Source: Hypsibius dujardini (taxonomy: Eukaryota > Tardigrada > Eutardigrada > Parachela > Hypsibiidae). From it: 27,342 nt of DNA. Made by a program: the position numbers and the translations under genes. The notes under the pieces are model-generated. The model worked only from the letters and a program-made list of their open reading frames with translations, was not told where the DNA came from and made no database searches. Every line of letters begins with the position of its first letter. Within the stretch, counting starts at the first letter, position 1. Positions 15,970-25,618 of the stretch are shown in pieces. The stretch covers positions 1 to 27,342 of the forward strand of contig LRSR01010021.1 of the NCBI GenBank assembly GCA_001579985.1. Direction: 5' to 3'.

Positions 15970-18900
15970 ATGAATCCAAAATTCGGTAAAATGGAAGCGT
16001 GGCAGGTTGCCTTGCTCTTTTGCTTTATGATTATTGCCTCCAATGCTCAGGCAGATGACGTTTTACCACACCCTGCTTGTCGCAACTTGCTGACTAATGT
16101 CACTTTTTACCGTGTTGAATGTCCTCGCCAAGGCAACCTCTTATACGAGATAAACAAGGATCTCGTTTTGTCAAGCATCCATCCGCTAGCTTTTTATTTA
16201 GAAATTCACGGAGCTTATATTATTTCAAAAGCCTCACTTCCACCACTAGAACATTTGGTGTCTGTCAAGTTGATTAACTTCAACCGTGAGGAAAAGCGTC
16301 CACGATTTTCAATCGCTGAATTTTTCCGCAAGGTCAATTCCCTTTTGCGAAAACTGGAGCTCAACAATGTCAAAATCAAATATTTTGACAAGGATGATTT
16401 TCGCGGTTTCAGTTCGTTAAAAGAACTGTTGCTGACCTCGGTGTTTGTGGAGGACATTGGGCCTGACGTCTTTCAGCAGATTGCTCCACTGAGCCCTCCG
16501 AATAAGTACGTCATTAGTATGCAGTGGAACCGATTGAAGTCGCTCGACTGGTCGTTTTTGAAGCCCATTGCAAGGAATGTCGGGGTAGGAGTGATGTACT
16601 AGCAATAACTTTGTTCATACTTACCCGATCACGGCAATTTTGTATTCTGTTTGCTGCAGATCCTTATTCTGTCTGATCAAACACTTTTCTCCGACATCAA
16701 CTGGACATGCTCAGATTCAACATTCCGGCTGACGGGTCTGACTAAGGTCGATTTTTCTCTCAATAAGATCGAATCCTTTCCTGCCTGTGTCTTGGGAACC
16801 CTCCCTCGTGCCTTGAGTCCAGTCTTGGATGAGGGTAAGTGGATTAATAAAGTGCTGCAAGCTAAGTTGGGATTTTGGTCTGCTATACTCTGCTGATTTC
16901 CTCTATTCTCTTCCATTATATCTACTCTTCTGTGCTCTGTTCTGTTCTATTCTGTTCTGTCTATTTTGTACTATTCTGTTCTGTTCTGCTCTGTTACTAT
17001 GTCCGATCTTAAGTTCGTTTCATTGTTCTGTTCTGCTCTGTTTTACTGTGTTCTTTCATTTCTATTCTGTTCTGCATGTTCTGTTCTGTTCTGTTTTAGT
17101 GTCATCTTTTCTTTTCTGTTCTGTTCTGTTCTGCTTTGTTCTGTTCTGGTCTTTTCTGTCACGTTCTAGTCTTCGGGAGTCGGGATGGGTTGTATTTCAC
17201 TACTAATTTACATACCCGGGACAAGGACGTACAACAACCATGAAGTAAATTGCAGTTTAGCTAGCCGGCTAAAATTAAGAATAATGGAGTATGAATAATC
17301 GAATTACTATTTACTGTATTTTGCAATACTCCATATTCTGGTGGTTTTGCGAGGGTTGCTACCTCCCCCCAGTCTCTTCGTCCCGCGAACCTTCACGAAA
17401 AATTATATTTTCGATGCCGCTCATCCTGTAGGTTTCGAACCGGATGCTGTTACTGTAGCGGCATCCACCTATGCTGTGCCATCGATGCTAGTAACATTCC
17501 GTACAACCTCCGACACGGATCATGACGCCAAACCCGTAACGGATAAGGCAACAAAAGCTACAGCTTCATCATTGACAACGCTCTTTGTCACACCCACGGT
17601 CATCGACAACGGGCAAACCGTTATGAGGAACTCGACGGCGCCAACCCATGCATTGATAATCGCGCACTACAGCGCTTCAGATTCGTCACCATCCATCGAT
17701 GTATTAGCAGTCACTGCCGGTTCAGTGGCCGGGATCTTCGTTCTGATCAGTGCGGTGATGTTCCTTCTATTCCGAAACCGAATTCTGTCACGATGCAGAG
17801 CAGAATGCAGAGTGCAAACATCACATAGCTTTCTGTGGCCGAACAAGGTTCACGCTTTCATGCAATGGGAGGACTCGGGCCCGATGTCGTCAGCCACGTT
17901 TGCGAAGTATACACAACTACTGAATGTTTCGCCGAATGAGCTGCACATAAGTAAGTAATCTCAAAAGTATTCGCTCCCTGAAAAATGCAACTTTTCCAAT
18001 GTTTAGATCCGAAACAGTTGTCGGCAATAAATGTCTATGGTCGGTTCCCCTCTATCATATATACATGTGTCTTTGATCAATCAAGGCCCCATTGACAGGT
18101 GGCGAAATCCTTGGTAGTGGAGCATTTGGAACGGTATATAAAGCGACAGCCTCCACTCTGCCAATGACGGCTCGCCGAGAGATCACTGTAGCCGCGAAGA
18201 CTTTTTCGGACCCCCACAATAAGGAGCAAGAACGCCTTTTCGCGGAGGAAGTCAAAGTTATGCTGAAGTGTGGTCGACATGTTAACATTGTGAACCTCTT
18301 GGGAATCGTATCGAAAGGTATGGGCAATGTAATCCGATGAGAAATCAGCTAACAGAACAGAACAGAACGAAATTGAACAGGACAGGACAGGACAGAATAG
18401 AATAGAATAAGACAGAGCGGAACAAAACAGTCAATTACATTGTTTTGATCAATGCATCTGATTTCTGCATCGATAATTGTGTGAAGACCAAGAGAACAGA
18501 CGTATGCGCAATCAGAGGTCAAGGAGTTTTACTTTCCTTATGGCATTCAAAATACCGGAAATGACCTTTCCCACCTCGTACGAAGGCACAACGGCGCGTA
18601 CGCGGCCACATTAGCCCAACTTGTAATCGGAAAGCAACTACTGTGCAGACGAATTTAGGTAAAAAAACTTATACAGTGCACCACTAAGATATAAAACTAT
18701 TATAAAAAGGTGAGGGTGGAAGGAGAATTTTTGCCGGAAATCCAGTTGATGATTTTCTCCATGCGCAAACCATTTATTATATACTACAAAAAGGTAATGC
18801 AAATACCGGTGGACCGAGTCCAGTTGGTATGGGGAGCAGAGAGTGTAGAAAAGGACCAATGAGTGCGAGGGATGAAAAAGGGCAAGTCGCCTTAGGGCGT

Positions 18901-20024
18901 GGCCGGTGGTCTTCCCTGTTATAGCCAGATTATGCAGGCATAATCTTTTCCGTTATGGTGATAATGTCTGGAGCATGCAAACACCGACACCACTGAAAGT
19001 CGCTCATATCTCTCCATACATAGGCCAACCCTTTCTAATCATTGAGTACTGCCAGCATGGATCTTTCCGTTCGTTCCTTCGAAACCGACGTGGAGGCGGT
19101 CTCTATTCACACATCGATGATGCCGGAGCACTGCTTCCGTTCGACCAAGCCGCCATGGAGAAACAGTGTCAGACATATCACAGTGACCTGCCCAATGAGG
19201 CGGGTCCGTCGAGATCGTTCATCTTGTCAACGATCGATCTATTCCGGTTCTGTCATCAAATAGCCCAGGGTGCGCAATACCTAAGCTCACGGCATATCAT
19301 CCACCGAGATTTGGCTGCCAGAAACGTGTTGGTGAGCGACAAATATATCCTCAAGATTGCCGATTTCGGTCTGGCACGACATGATGCAGTGTCTTACATG
19401 ATTTCAAACGTGGCTGTAAGTTCTACGAGATTTTGTTAGTGTACAAAAATACGCAAACGTTTCTGGTACGAGATAAGTGATACTCGCGATCTTTACAGAC
19501 GGCACTGCCTGTATTGTGGATGTCACCGGACTCCATCTTGACGAGAACCTTTTCGCAAATGACGGATGTCTGGTCATACGGCGTGTTGCTTTGGGAAATT
19601 TTTAGCCTGGGCGACGATCCATTTGGTGGGCCCGAAGTGGTGAAATTATCAGCAAACGGGTTTGCTGAATGGCTCTTGGAGGGCCATCAAATGAGCCGCC
19701 CGGTATATGCCACGAAAAAAATGTGAGTTTATTGCGATCTGTCCGCTTCTGTTTCAGAATCTATAAATGTTAATTACATCTACTTTGAATACCGGTAGGT
19801 ACGAAATGATGCAGTCTTGTTGGTGCCTGGTATCAGAAGACAGACCGACATTTACCACGATTGTGCAATCGCTGGATGATATTTTGTGCAAGGATTTTAC
19901 TCACTCCCCGTATCTTTGTCTGGACCAAGAATCAGATGCTTTGCCTGAATTAGGAGAAATGAATTTGACATACATTTCTCTAGACGCAGTTGTCAAATCG
20001 TCGCTGAAAGAATTTTGTGCTTGA
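15970..20024 (+). CDS. Receptor 3: leucine-rich receptor tyrosine kinase without lectin domains
   Basis: Seven inferred exons: 15970-16584, 16660-16834, 17432-17950, 18099-18317, 19024-19415, 19499-19722 and 19799-20024. They sum to 2,370 nt, exactly 790 codons with TGA, and all phases agree. Residues 1-205: signal peptide ([15 protein letters not shown]) and leucine-rich ectodomain; an alternative ATG is at 15991. Exon 2 (about 206-263) has another repeat ([17 protein letters not shown]) and stops before the Cys cap found in its paralogues. Exon 3: Ser/Thr stalk, transmembrane helix [20 protein letters not shown] (about 354-377). Kinase from about 437: GSGAFG, VAAK (K about 470), HRDLAARN (D about 605), DFG (about 623), [27 protein letters not shown]. 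Kinase exon sizes and phases match receptor 1. An active kinase is predicted. Confidence 0.85.
16910..17170 (+). repeat. TTCTG pentanucleotide array in intron 2 of receptor 3
   Basis: Irregular array of TTCTG/TTCTA/CTCTG units running for about 260 bp, very pyrimidine-rich. It lies in the intron that replaces the position of the Cys-rich cap present in receptors 1 and 2. A long Phe/Cys/Leu-rich ORF across it is an artefact of the repeat. Confidence 0.85.
18351..18430 (+). repeat. CAGAA/GACAG array in intron 4 of receptor 3
   Basis: AACAGAACAGAACAGAAC followed by GACAG and AATAG units, about 80 bp. Its units are the reverse complement of the TTCTG array in intron 2 of the same gene. The rest of this 706-bp intron (18318-19023) shows no exon-like ORF. 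Confidence 0.8.
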
Positions 20025-20106
20025 ATCACGTATGCATTTTGCTTCATTTTGTATTGAGACATTATTACGGTCATTCACTCCAACAATCCAAAAGCAACAA
20101 AAATGT

Positions 20107-20833
20107 TCAGTGTGAATCTATAATATCAGACTCGGTATAGGTCGATGCAGACAATGTGTGGCCAGGGTAGTCATATGGGTCGTCAGTCAGTAGGCAAACG
20201 GAGCCGGCATCACCTGTTTGGCTGTGAACTAGCAGTGTATCTCACCAGATTCGGTTCTCTAGACTGTCCGTTCCGGCGCGGATCTCCCAATTATTGCGTT
20301 CTATTCGAATGTCGTCCCCATTACAACGATCAAGCTCCATCAATTCTCGAATAGTTTCCAAACTGATTCTGGTAACTGCAGACCAGTCAAACGCATCAAG
20401 TGGAACGTCCTCGTCGCTTTTGTATATATCAGGCAAGTTTTCTCAGCTACAACAAGAAAATGAAAATAAATTTAATAAACTTTGCGAAACGGTTAACATA
20501 ATTACAAGATTTGCAAAAGAGTTCCGCACATTGCCTTTCATATTGCTTGTGATTTCTGATCGTGGTAGAGCTTAGATAAATCGCATGTCACCCGTGGGGG
20601 AATTACTGTCGCAAATCATGTTTTATATATTCCCGCTCTTCATCGGAGGCATTCTTTACGTAGCGTTGAATTTCTTTTATCGCGACTACTCCCCAATAGT
20701 GGGGTAGGAAAATTGGATCATTCCCTCTTACAGTACATCTTGGTACTGTACGTCTGGACGGCTCATTCTCCTTAAGCGGGTGTTCGACTAGACCAAAGAG
20801 CGCAAGGTAACGGCCAACGGGACGAGCAATGAG
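20107..20833 (-). CDS. Unrecognised coding-like ORFs, possible exons of an unknown gene
   Basis: Three minus-strand open stretches look protein-like but match no family I recognise. (1) 20833-20603, 76 codons with no ATG; a good acceptor GGTCTAG ends at 20788; it includes HYWGVVAIKEIQRYVKN and SDEEREYIKHDLRQ, then TAA. (2) About 20441-20242, acidic, including KSDEDVPLDAFDWSAV, LETIRELMELDRCNGDD and ERNNWEIRAGTD. (3) 20213-20107 after CAAACAG, including CLLTDDPYDYPGHT and a stop. A 51-nt intron could join 2 and 3 in phase. I found no phase-consistent join from 1 to 2. They may be exons, a decayed gene or chance. They are antisense to the receptor 3 3' region and downstream of the GPCR. Confidence 0.3.
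20465..20479 (+). terminator. Candidate polyadenylation signals of receptor 3
   Basis: Two AATAAA hexamers (20465-20470 and 20474-20479), about 440 nt after the stop codon. They are the first canonical hexamers seen downstream, which would give a 3' UTR overlapping coding-like ORFs on the opposite strand. Confidence 0.35.
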
Positions 20834-21142
20834 TCAGAAGCCGGAATACTTTGCGAAGTCAGAAATTTTGCATATAAATAACAAACATGCTCAAAGACAG
20901 GGTGTTGGCTCGACGAAATAACTCCAGACATTCGCCGAAAGGCGCTATTTGGAACTGATTCGTCGAATGGCGAACGAACTCACATGATTGCCGCAGCCAC
21001 GAGTTGACTCACTATTCTACGATGTAAATATAGTAGACCATGCCGGAGAACAACGAAAAGATCGATGACAGTTGAGTTGTGCAAAAATACTGGCTAGCTG
21101 CCAGATTAGGGTCAAAATTATATTAGGATGACGATTTCACCT

Positions 21143-22266
21143 CTATGAATTTGCAACCTCATGTGCTCCTTCTGTGGTTCCACCAATCGCCAGAACTCGA
21201 GCCAGTCTGTCCCGGTAAACGACGTTGGAGAGCAGCAAAATACTCTGTGAAACAAAGAAATCAGCTAGACACAGCTCGATGTGATCTTTGGAAACATCAC
21301 TTTTCAGCCGAAACATCACCGTCTAGTTCGACCATAACCTACCGGTGCAAATCCGTACTGCAGCAAGTTGAATGTCCGTGCCCACAGCTCCGCCATCCCC
21401 GTCTGTCCCGGGCCAAGCCGGTGTCGGAGAGATAAAAAGTAGTTTGGGGCAGCGCAGACAGCGCTCACTAAAAGCGTCACCAGCAGCATTTGCGCCATCC
21501 TCACTCGCCGTTGGGTCGCCAGCTGCGGGAGCACAACAGGAGTGGGTGGTTCCATCTCCAGAGCGCGAGGGATCACCTGCCGCCGCCATCTCGCTAGGGA
21601 AAAGGTTTTAAAGGCGATCAGGAGCACTCCACAGCCGGTGATGGCGTAGGGGACGTAGTAGAGAATGGCCACGAAGAAAGTACCGAGCCGGCCGGTTGGC
21701 ATCAGGTTGCAGAGACCCAATGTGGACAAGAAGTTGTTAGCCGCCCCAACAGATGGCTGCGTGAAGATGACTACACCGGAAACGGAAACGATCCAGTAGC
21801 CGGCAATCATGGCCAGATTCACTGCTGGACTGCTCCACTTTCGGTAGCGGTAGGGAAAACAGAGGGCGATGCACCGGTTGACGGTCAGCCCGGCGTCGCA
21901 CCAATAGACGAGTACGTTGCCGACGAGATAGGGTGGGTAGACGAAGTCACAGACGTCCGGTCGGAGGGGGTAGATGCTCTTGTGTTTGAGTGTCACAATA
22001 ATCACCGACAGGGGAATGTTGATCAAGCAAATGATCAAGTTTATGACGATAAAGTGCAGGAGTTGAAAATTGAGGCCGGATTTCCGGCCGCCCCGCCTTG
22101 GCCAGGCAATGAGGAGAAGGCTGAAATTCGTGAAGGAGCCACCAAGGCCGACGATGATTGTGACAACGATCCAGACCGTGTACTCCGCGGTATCGGTCGA
22201 GGAGATGTGGAGCGAGACATTCCCCTTTGAATATGGCTGAGTCGAGTTAGTAAAGAGAGACGACAT
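21143..22266 (-). CDS. Orphan rhodopsin-like G-protein-coupled receptor
   Basis: Exon 1 is 22266-21343 and exon 2 is 21244-21143, joined in phase 0 (CCG|GTAGGT and TTTCACAG|AGT), giving 341 residues. ATG at 22266 is chosen; the frame is open upstream only through a GTG. The short N-terminus has N-glycosylation sites (NST, NVS). Helix 1 is VWIVVTIIVGLGG, helix 3 follows the conserved Cys (DVCDF), the second extracellular loop has a Cys (GLCNL), helix 6 is MLLVTLLVSAVCAAPNYFL, and helix 7 is completed by exon 2 (LLLSNVVY in place of NPxxY). The DRY motif at the end of helix 3 is NRC. It is likely a plasma-membrane receptor of unknown ligand. The gene lies downstream of receptor 3 in convergent orientation. 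Confidence 0.85.
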
Positions 22267-22885
22267 TGTTGTTCCCAGAGGTCTGTTCACAATACTATTT
22301 CAAAATATTTTTCCCCGGCTTCAAAGATTGAGTTCCGAACATTCAAGTGATACATTTACATTACAAGAATGTTGATCTTCTTTTCTGCCTTGGGTCTTTG
22401 ACGGATGCATACACAGGTTACGTATATCCCCCGTCAGCAAGAAGAGCAATGCATTACGTGAGATTAGCTGCTTTCAGAAGCCTCACGGGCTGATTCAAAT
22501 GTGTCGTCATTACACTGTAATCATCACATCATAGCAGTTTAGACTGGGACTTCAGAAAAATGACGACCAACGGCATTTGTGGTTGGTCATGCTTCAGGCG
22601 TAAGAAGGTCACTTCTTTGATTAAATCTATCGTCCTAAACCGCTTGGATAGCCGGCGGTAAGCCTCGTTTTCCGACAATCATATTGTGTGGCCCGGATCA
22701 TAGGTTCGACAGATAAATTTACATTACGAGAATGTTGATCTTCTTTTCTGCCTTGGGTCTTGGATGCATACACAGGTTACGCATATGCCTCGGATGTGGT
22801 ATTGATCATAAGTGTTCGAAGTTCGAACCACACAAAAATACAATGCGTGGCCGTTGAATTATACGACTGCTGCAGTAAGTAATAG
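22267..22885. repeat. Intergenic with a duplicated block of about 73 bp
   Basis: ATTTACATTAC-AGAATGTTG onward at 22354-22427 recurs at 22717-22785 in the same orientation, nearly identical apart from a few substitutions and a 5-nt deletion. The intervening sequence includes a short coding-like stretch at about 22541-22598 (DDQRHLWLVMLQ) ending at a GTAAGA donor, which could be an upstream exon of the fragment that follows. No other gene is seen. Confidence 0.5.
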
Positions 22886-23591
22886 GTAGAACAAGACCAA
22901 AACCAAATCACAAAAGAACGCTTATCTATACCGGAAGGGCATCTCACTCGTGTGATGGTTTATGTACCTCATCTGGCGCAAGTTAATCAATCCGGGCAAT
23001 TTTATGATCAATCAATCAAGCAAGCTACCAAGCAATTACACGCACAAAAGAATGGAAGTCAGTGCGGCAACGGCCCACACTAGCCGCGCGGCGTTCGACG
23101 TATTGAATTCCCTCATAAATCGGGCGCGGTCTTTAAATGCTTACACAAAAAGCACTGGATCTGCCATTTATGTACTCGAAGGGTGTGTAATATATTTTAG
23201 ACTTCAATATTCCCAGTGAGGGTGGATTTTGATTAGTTGCGGCAGTTTAGTTCATTAGATAGTGTTTCGAATCCATATTCTTAGCAAAAGTCCTCTGAGT
23301 TCACGATTTCTTACTATTCTTGTACCTTGAGATTAAAAGCCTGACGTTGTGACTTTCCCCCTTCTTTGCGTTCACCCAGCAGACATGACGGAATTCATTT
23401 TAGCGATGCAAAATACGCTGAACGTTTCGCGCGATTTCTTACATGGAAAAGGCACACCTACCACACGCTGCCCGGATGGGATGGATTATTTCCAGAATCT
23501 GTACAAAACTATTTGCATACTTGGAAGCCGCACTTCCAAAAAAGACCCGGAACTGTTAGCCATTTAAGCGCATTGGTCAGCTTGTACTCGG
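22886..23591 (+). pseudogene. Possible SGNH-hydrolase-like gene fragment with a frame break
   Basis: Frame A (22886-23083) is coding-like after AATAG, with LTRVMVYVPHLAQVNQSG and FYDQSIKQATKQLHAQK, and ends in TAG. One nucleotide out of frame, the reading continues with SRAAFDVLNSLINRARS to IYVLEG at 23182 (donor GG|GTGTGT, phase 2). It joins in phase to 23383 (acceptor TTCACCCAGCAG), giving HDGIHFSDAKYAERFARFLT and LPGWDGLFPESVQNYLHTW up to a possible donor at 23591. DGIHF followed by an amphipathic helix resembles the catalytic D-x-x-H block near the C-terminus of SGNH/GDSL hydrolases. The frame break, the missing N-terminus and the missing stop after 23591 suggest a decayed or partial gene, though an unseen intron or sequencing error is possible. 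Confidence 0.35.
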
Positions 23592-25077
23592 GTAGCATAC
23601 CGGTGCACGCTGTTGCGGGTTGGTGTGCCATGACTCTCTGCATATAAACTCCTTTGTGGGGGCTGATTTAATCACGGAAGTGACCTTCGTGCATTTCAGG
23701 AAAGGCCTTTAGGCCCTTGGTAGTAGTTGCCTCATTCCACGTAGGAGCCGTGTGGGCGATTCAGATTGGAGAACGCGTGACTATACCGTACCAGGACCTT
23801 AATCAAACATTTTGTCACTCAGCGACAAAAGCGAGACAAAATAGGAGACAAATGTTCAGACAAATTTTTCCAAGTTTTGTACGCCTTAAATCGGTACACA
23901 TTTGTCGCCAATACAAACCGCAACAAATTTGTCGTTGCTTCAGCCACTAAAAAGATAACCAATCCACTGGACACCGACCATTTTTATGACCTAGAATAAC
24001 TTAATTACCATTAAGGCGAGTGTCTCTGCTGTGATGCGAATTGTTTTGCAGAAAAAAGTTTCGCTGCCAGAGAACTGAACCTGTTTTTCTAGTGTGTGTG
24101 TTCCCGTCTTTTTATCTTTGCTGTAGAATTAAGTATACTAATTTGAGATGACCTGCTTGGAAATCAACCTGTTTTAACAGTGAAATGTATTATACCTTAC
24201 TGCCTGTACAGTATGCCATCGTCCTGCACTTACCAAAAGGCTGCGAAAGATAAATCAATCTAATTGATAATTATTTTTACTAAGAATTGTCTTTCACTAT
24301 ATTTTTTAACTGCACTTGATGTAAAAAACATAATCAACAGTTTTTTATCGAGAATCGGTCAATTTTTATCTGACCACTGGTCAGTCATGCTAAATAATAC
24401 GTGATACTACAGAATTTAAGCTTCAAAGCGGCTATAGTTTGTTTGGTTAAGCTAGTGTATAACTAAACAGCAATCTAAGCAGCCCGTGGAAGTTCAATAA
24501 CCTTCCAACTGCCCTCTGGTCACTTGCCCACAAATGTGTCTCCAGGGACATTTTTGTCTTGGTAGACGAAGTAACAAAACAAAATTGTCTTGCGAATGTC
24601 CTTCACAGACACATTTGTGTGTTAAAGACACCGTTTGTCTCTCGCCTTTAAATTTTGTCCACATTTTTGTCAGCGGAAGACAAAAACAAAAAAGGTGACA
24701 AATGTCTTAATTAGGGGAGGGGAGCTTTCAATGTATTTTGACGTAAGTCGGGATAGTTCAATTCAATGCATTCTTTGACGTCGTAAGTATCGCTGCACAT
24801 CGCACCCGCTGGGTCGTTTGCCAATCAAGTTCTTGGTAATACAACAAATCGAAAAACCAGTTTTCTAGCTGTTTTATGAAGTCATTCTCGTTCATAGTTG
24901 TGCCGGAGAATAGCGAGATTATGAAACTTTAGTGGCTTTGATGACGACAAACCTGCAAAATAAATCATTTATTAAACTGAGCGAATTAGTCTACGCAAAT
25001 GACGTCCTTCAGTCCACTTCAGTCAACTTCTCTCCCACGAAACTCAATTTCGCACAAAAAGAACAATAAACAAGATC
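23592..25077. repeat. Intergenic, clusters of GACAAA/TTTGTC motifs
   Basis: No convincing gene. Cluster 1 (23811-23945): TTTGTC, then four GACAAA at 23824, 23835, 23847 and 23859 (11-12 bp apart), then ACAAATTTGTCG-type palindromes. Cluster 2 (about 24528-24705): alternating TTTTTGTC and GACAAA copies including ACATTTTTGTC and GTGACAAATGTC. The two clusters may be ends of one non-autonomous element of about 0.9 kb, but arm-to-arm homology is weak. Confidence 0.45.
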
Positions 25078-25122
25078 TTTTAGCGACACAAAAATATTTT
25101 GCTCTGTTCTGGTGTCGCTAAA
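25078..25122. repeat. Perfect 11-bp inverted repeat
   Basis: TTTAGCGACAC (25078-25088) and GTGTCGCTAAA (25112-25122), 23 nt apart, exact reverse complements. It could be the end of a small element or a hairpin. Confidence 0.5.
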
Positions 25123-25127
25123 CTTAT

Positions 25128-25331
25128 TTGCAAGTATTTTGCCAGGGTGCGCTTAGGCCTCCGGTAGCGCTCAGTTCACAAGGCTGTTTTGCCGATGGTG
25201 GCGGCATTAAACGACCGCAGCGTGTGCCCAAGACGGGTGCTCGACCGACAGAATTGCTTCGGCCTAATCTGAATTACGCAGAGCATTCCACGTCATCCAA
25301 TTTGACCCCGACATGCCATTCACACAGATAA
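25128..25331 (+). CDS. Small unidentified ORF in a GC-rich patch
   Basis: Open for 67 codons from a TTG, with CAG|GGT as a possible acceptor at 25142. The composition is Pro/Arg/Gly/Ser-rich, as in a disordered C-terminal tail, and it ends TGC CAT TCA CAC AGA TAA. Base composition is clearly more GC-rich than the flanks. No family is recognised. It could be the last exon of an undetected gene or part of a transposon remnant. Confidence 0.2.
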   Translation: MQVFCQGALRPPVALSSQGCFADGGGIKRPQRVPKTGARPTELLRPNLNYAEHSTSSNLTPTCHSHR

Positions 25332-25387
25332 ATACTAACGAATTTTTAGGTTCCGTGCACGACAGACTTTATCATTTGAAAGGTGTC

Positions 25388-25618
25388 TCACCTTTTTCCT
25401 TGAGTGAGACGCAGTAGGGCAATTTTATCCGGCAATGAAATTGCCTCCGCTTTTCTCTGTAGGACTTGAAAACCGAGCAGCGGTTTCATCAAACTGCGGG
25501 TGACGTTGTGAGTCGCATGGAAATGGCGAGTCAGCCAGCCGTTTTTGGATTGGAAAGCAAAAAGGTCGAATCCGAATAACGGTCCCCACATTTCAACAAA
25601 GTCAACCAAATGCAGCAA
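25388..25618 (-). pseudogene. Transposase C-terminal remnant (CACTA/En-Spm-like, DUF4218-type)
   Basis: The reading HGLLHLVDFVEMWGPLFGF followed by FAFQSKNGWLTRHFHATHN matches the pattern LLHLVDDV..WGPLW..SAFPFES.NG.L....HGT, common in large transposase-related proteins of CACTA-like elements. An in-frame TGA lies just upstream and no N-terminal part is seen. A donor-like AAAAG|GTGAGA ends the frame at about 25392. It is probably a decayed transposon fragment. The family assignment is from pattern memory only. Confidence 0.45.

Noticed and set aside
16829-17206. 125-codon Phe/Cys/Leu-rich ORF resembling a multi-pass membrane protein
   Set aside because: It is a translation of the TTCTG pentanucleotide array; the neighbouring frame gives a similar repeat peptide.
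23717-23950. 77-codon plus-strand ORF after the SGNH-like fragment
   Set aside because: Its second half is a translation of the GACAAA/TTTGTC motif cluster, and no in-phase junction to the upstream fragment was found.
25385-25410. Hairpin GTCTCAC / GTGAGAC
   Set aside because: Only 7-bp arms inside a transposase-derived frame; expected by chance at this length.
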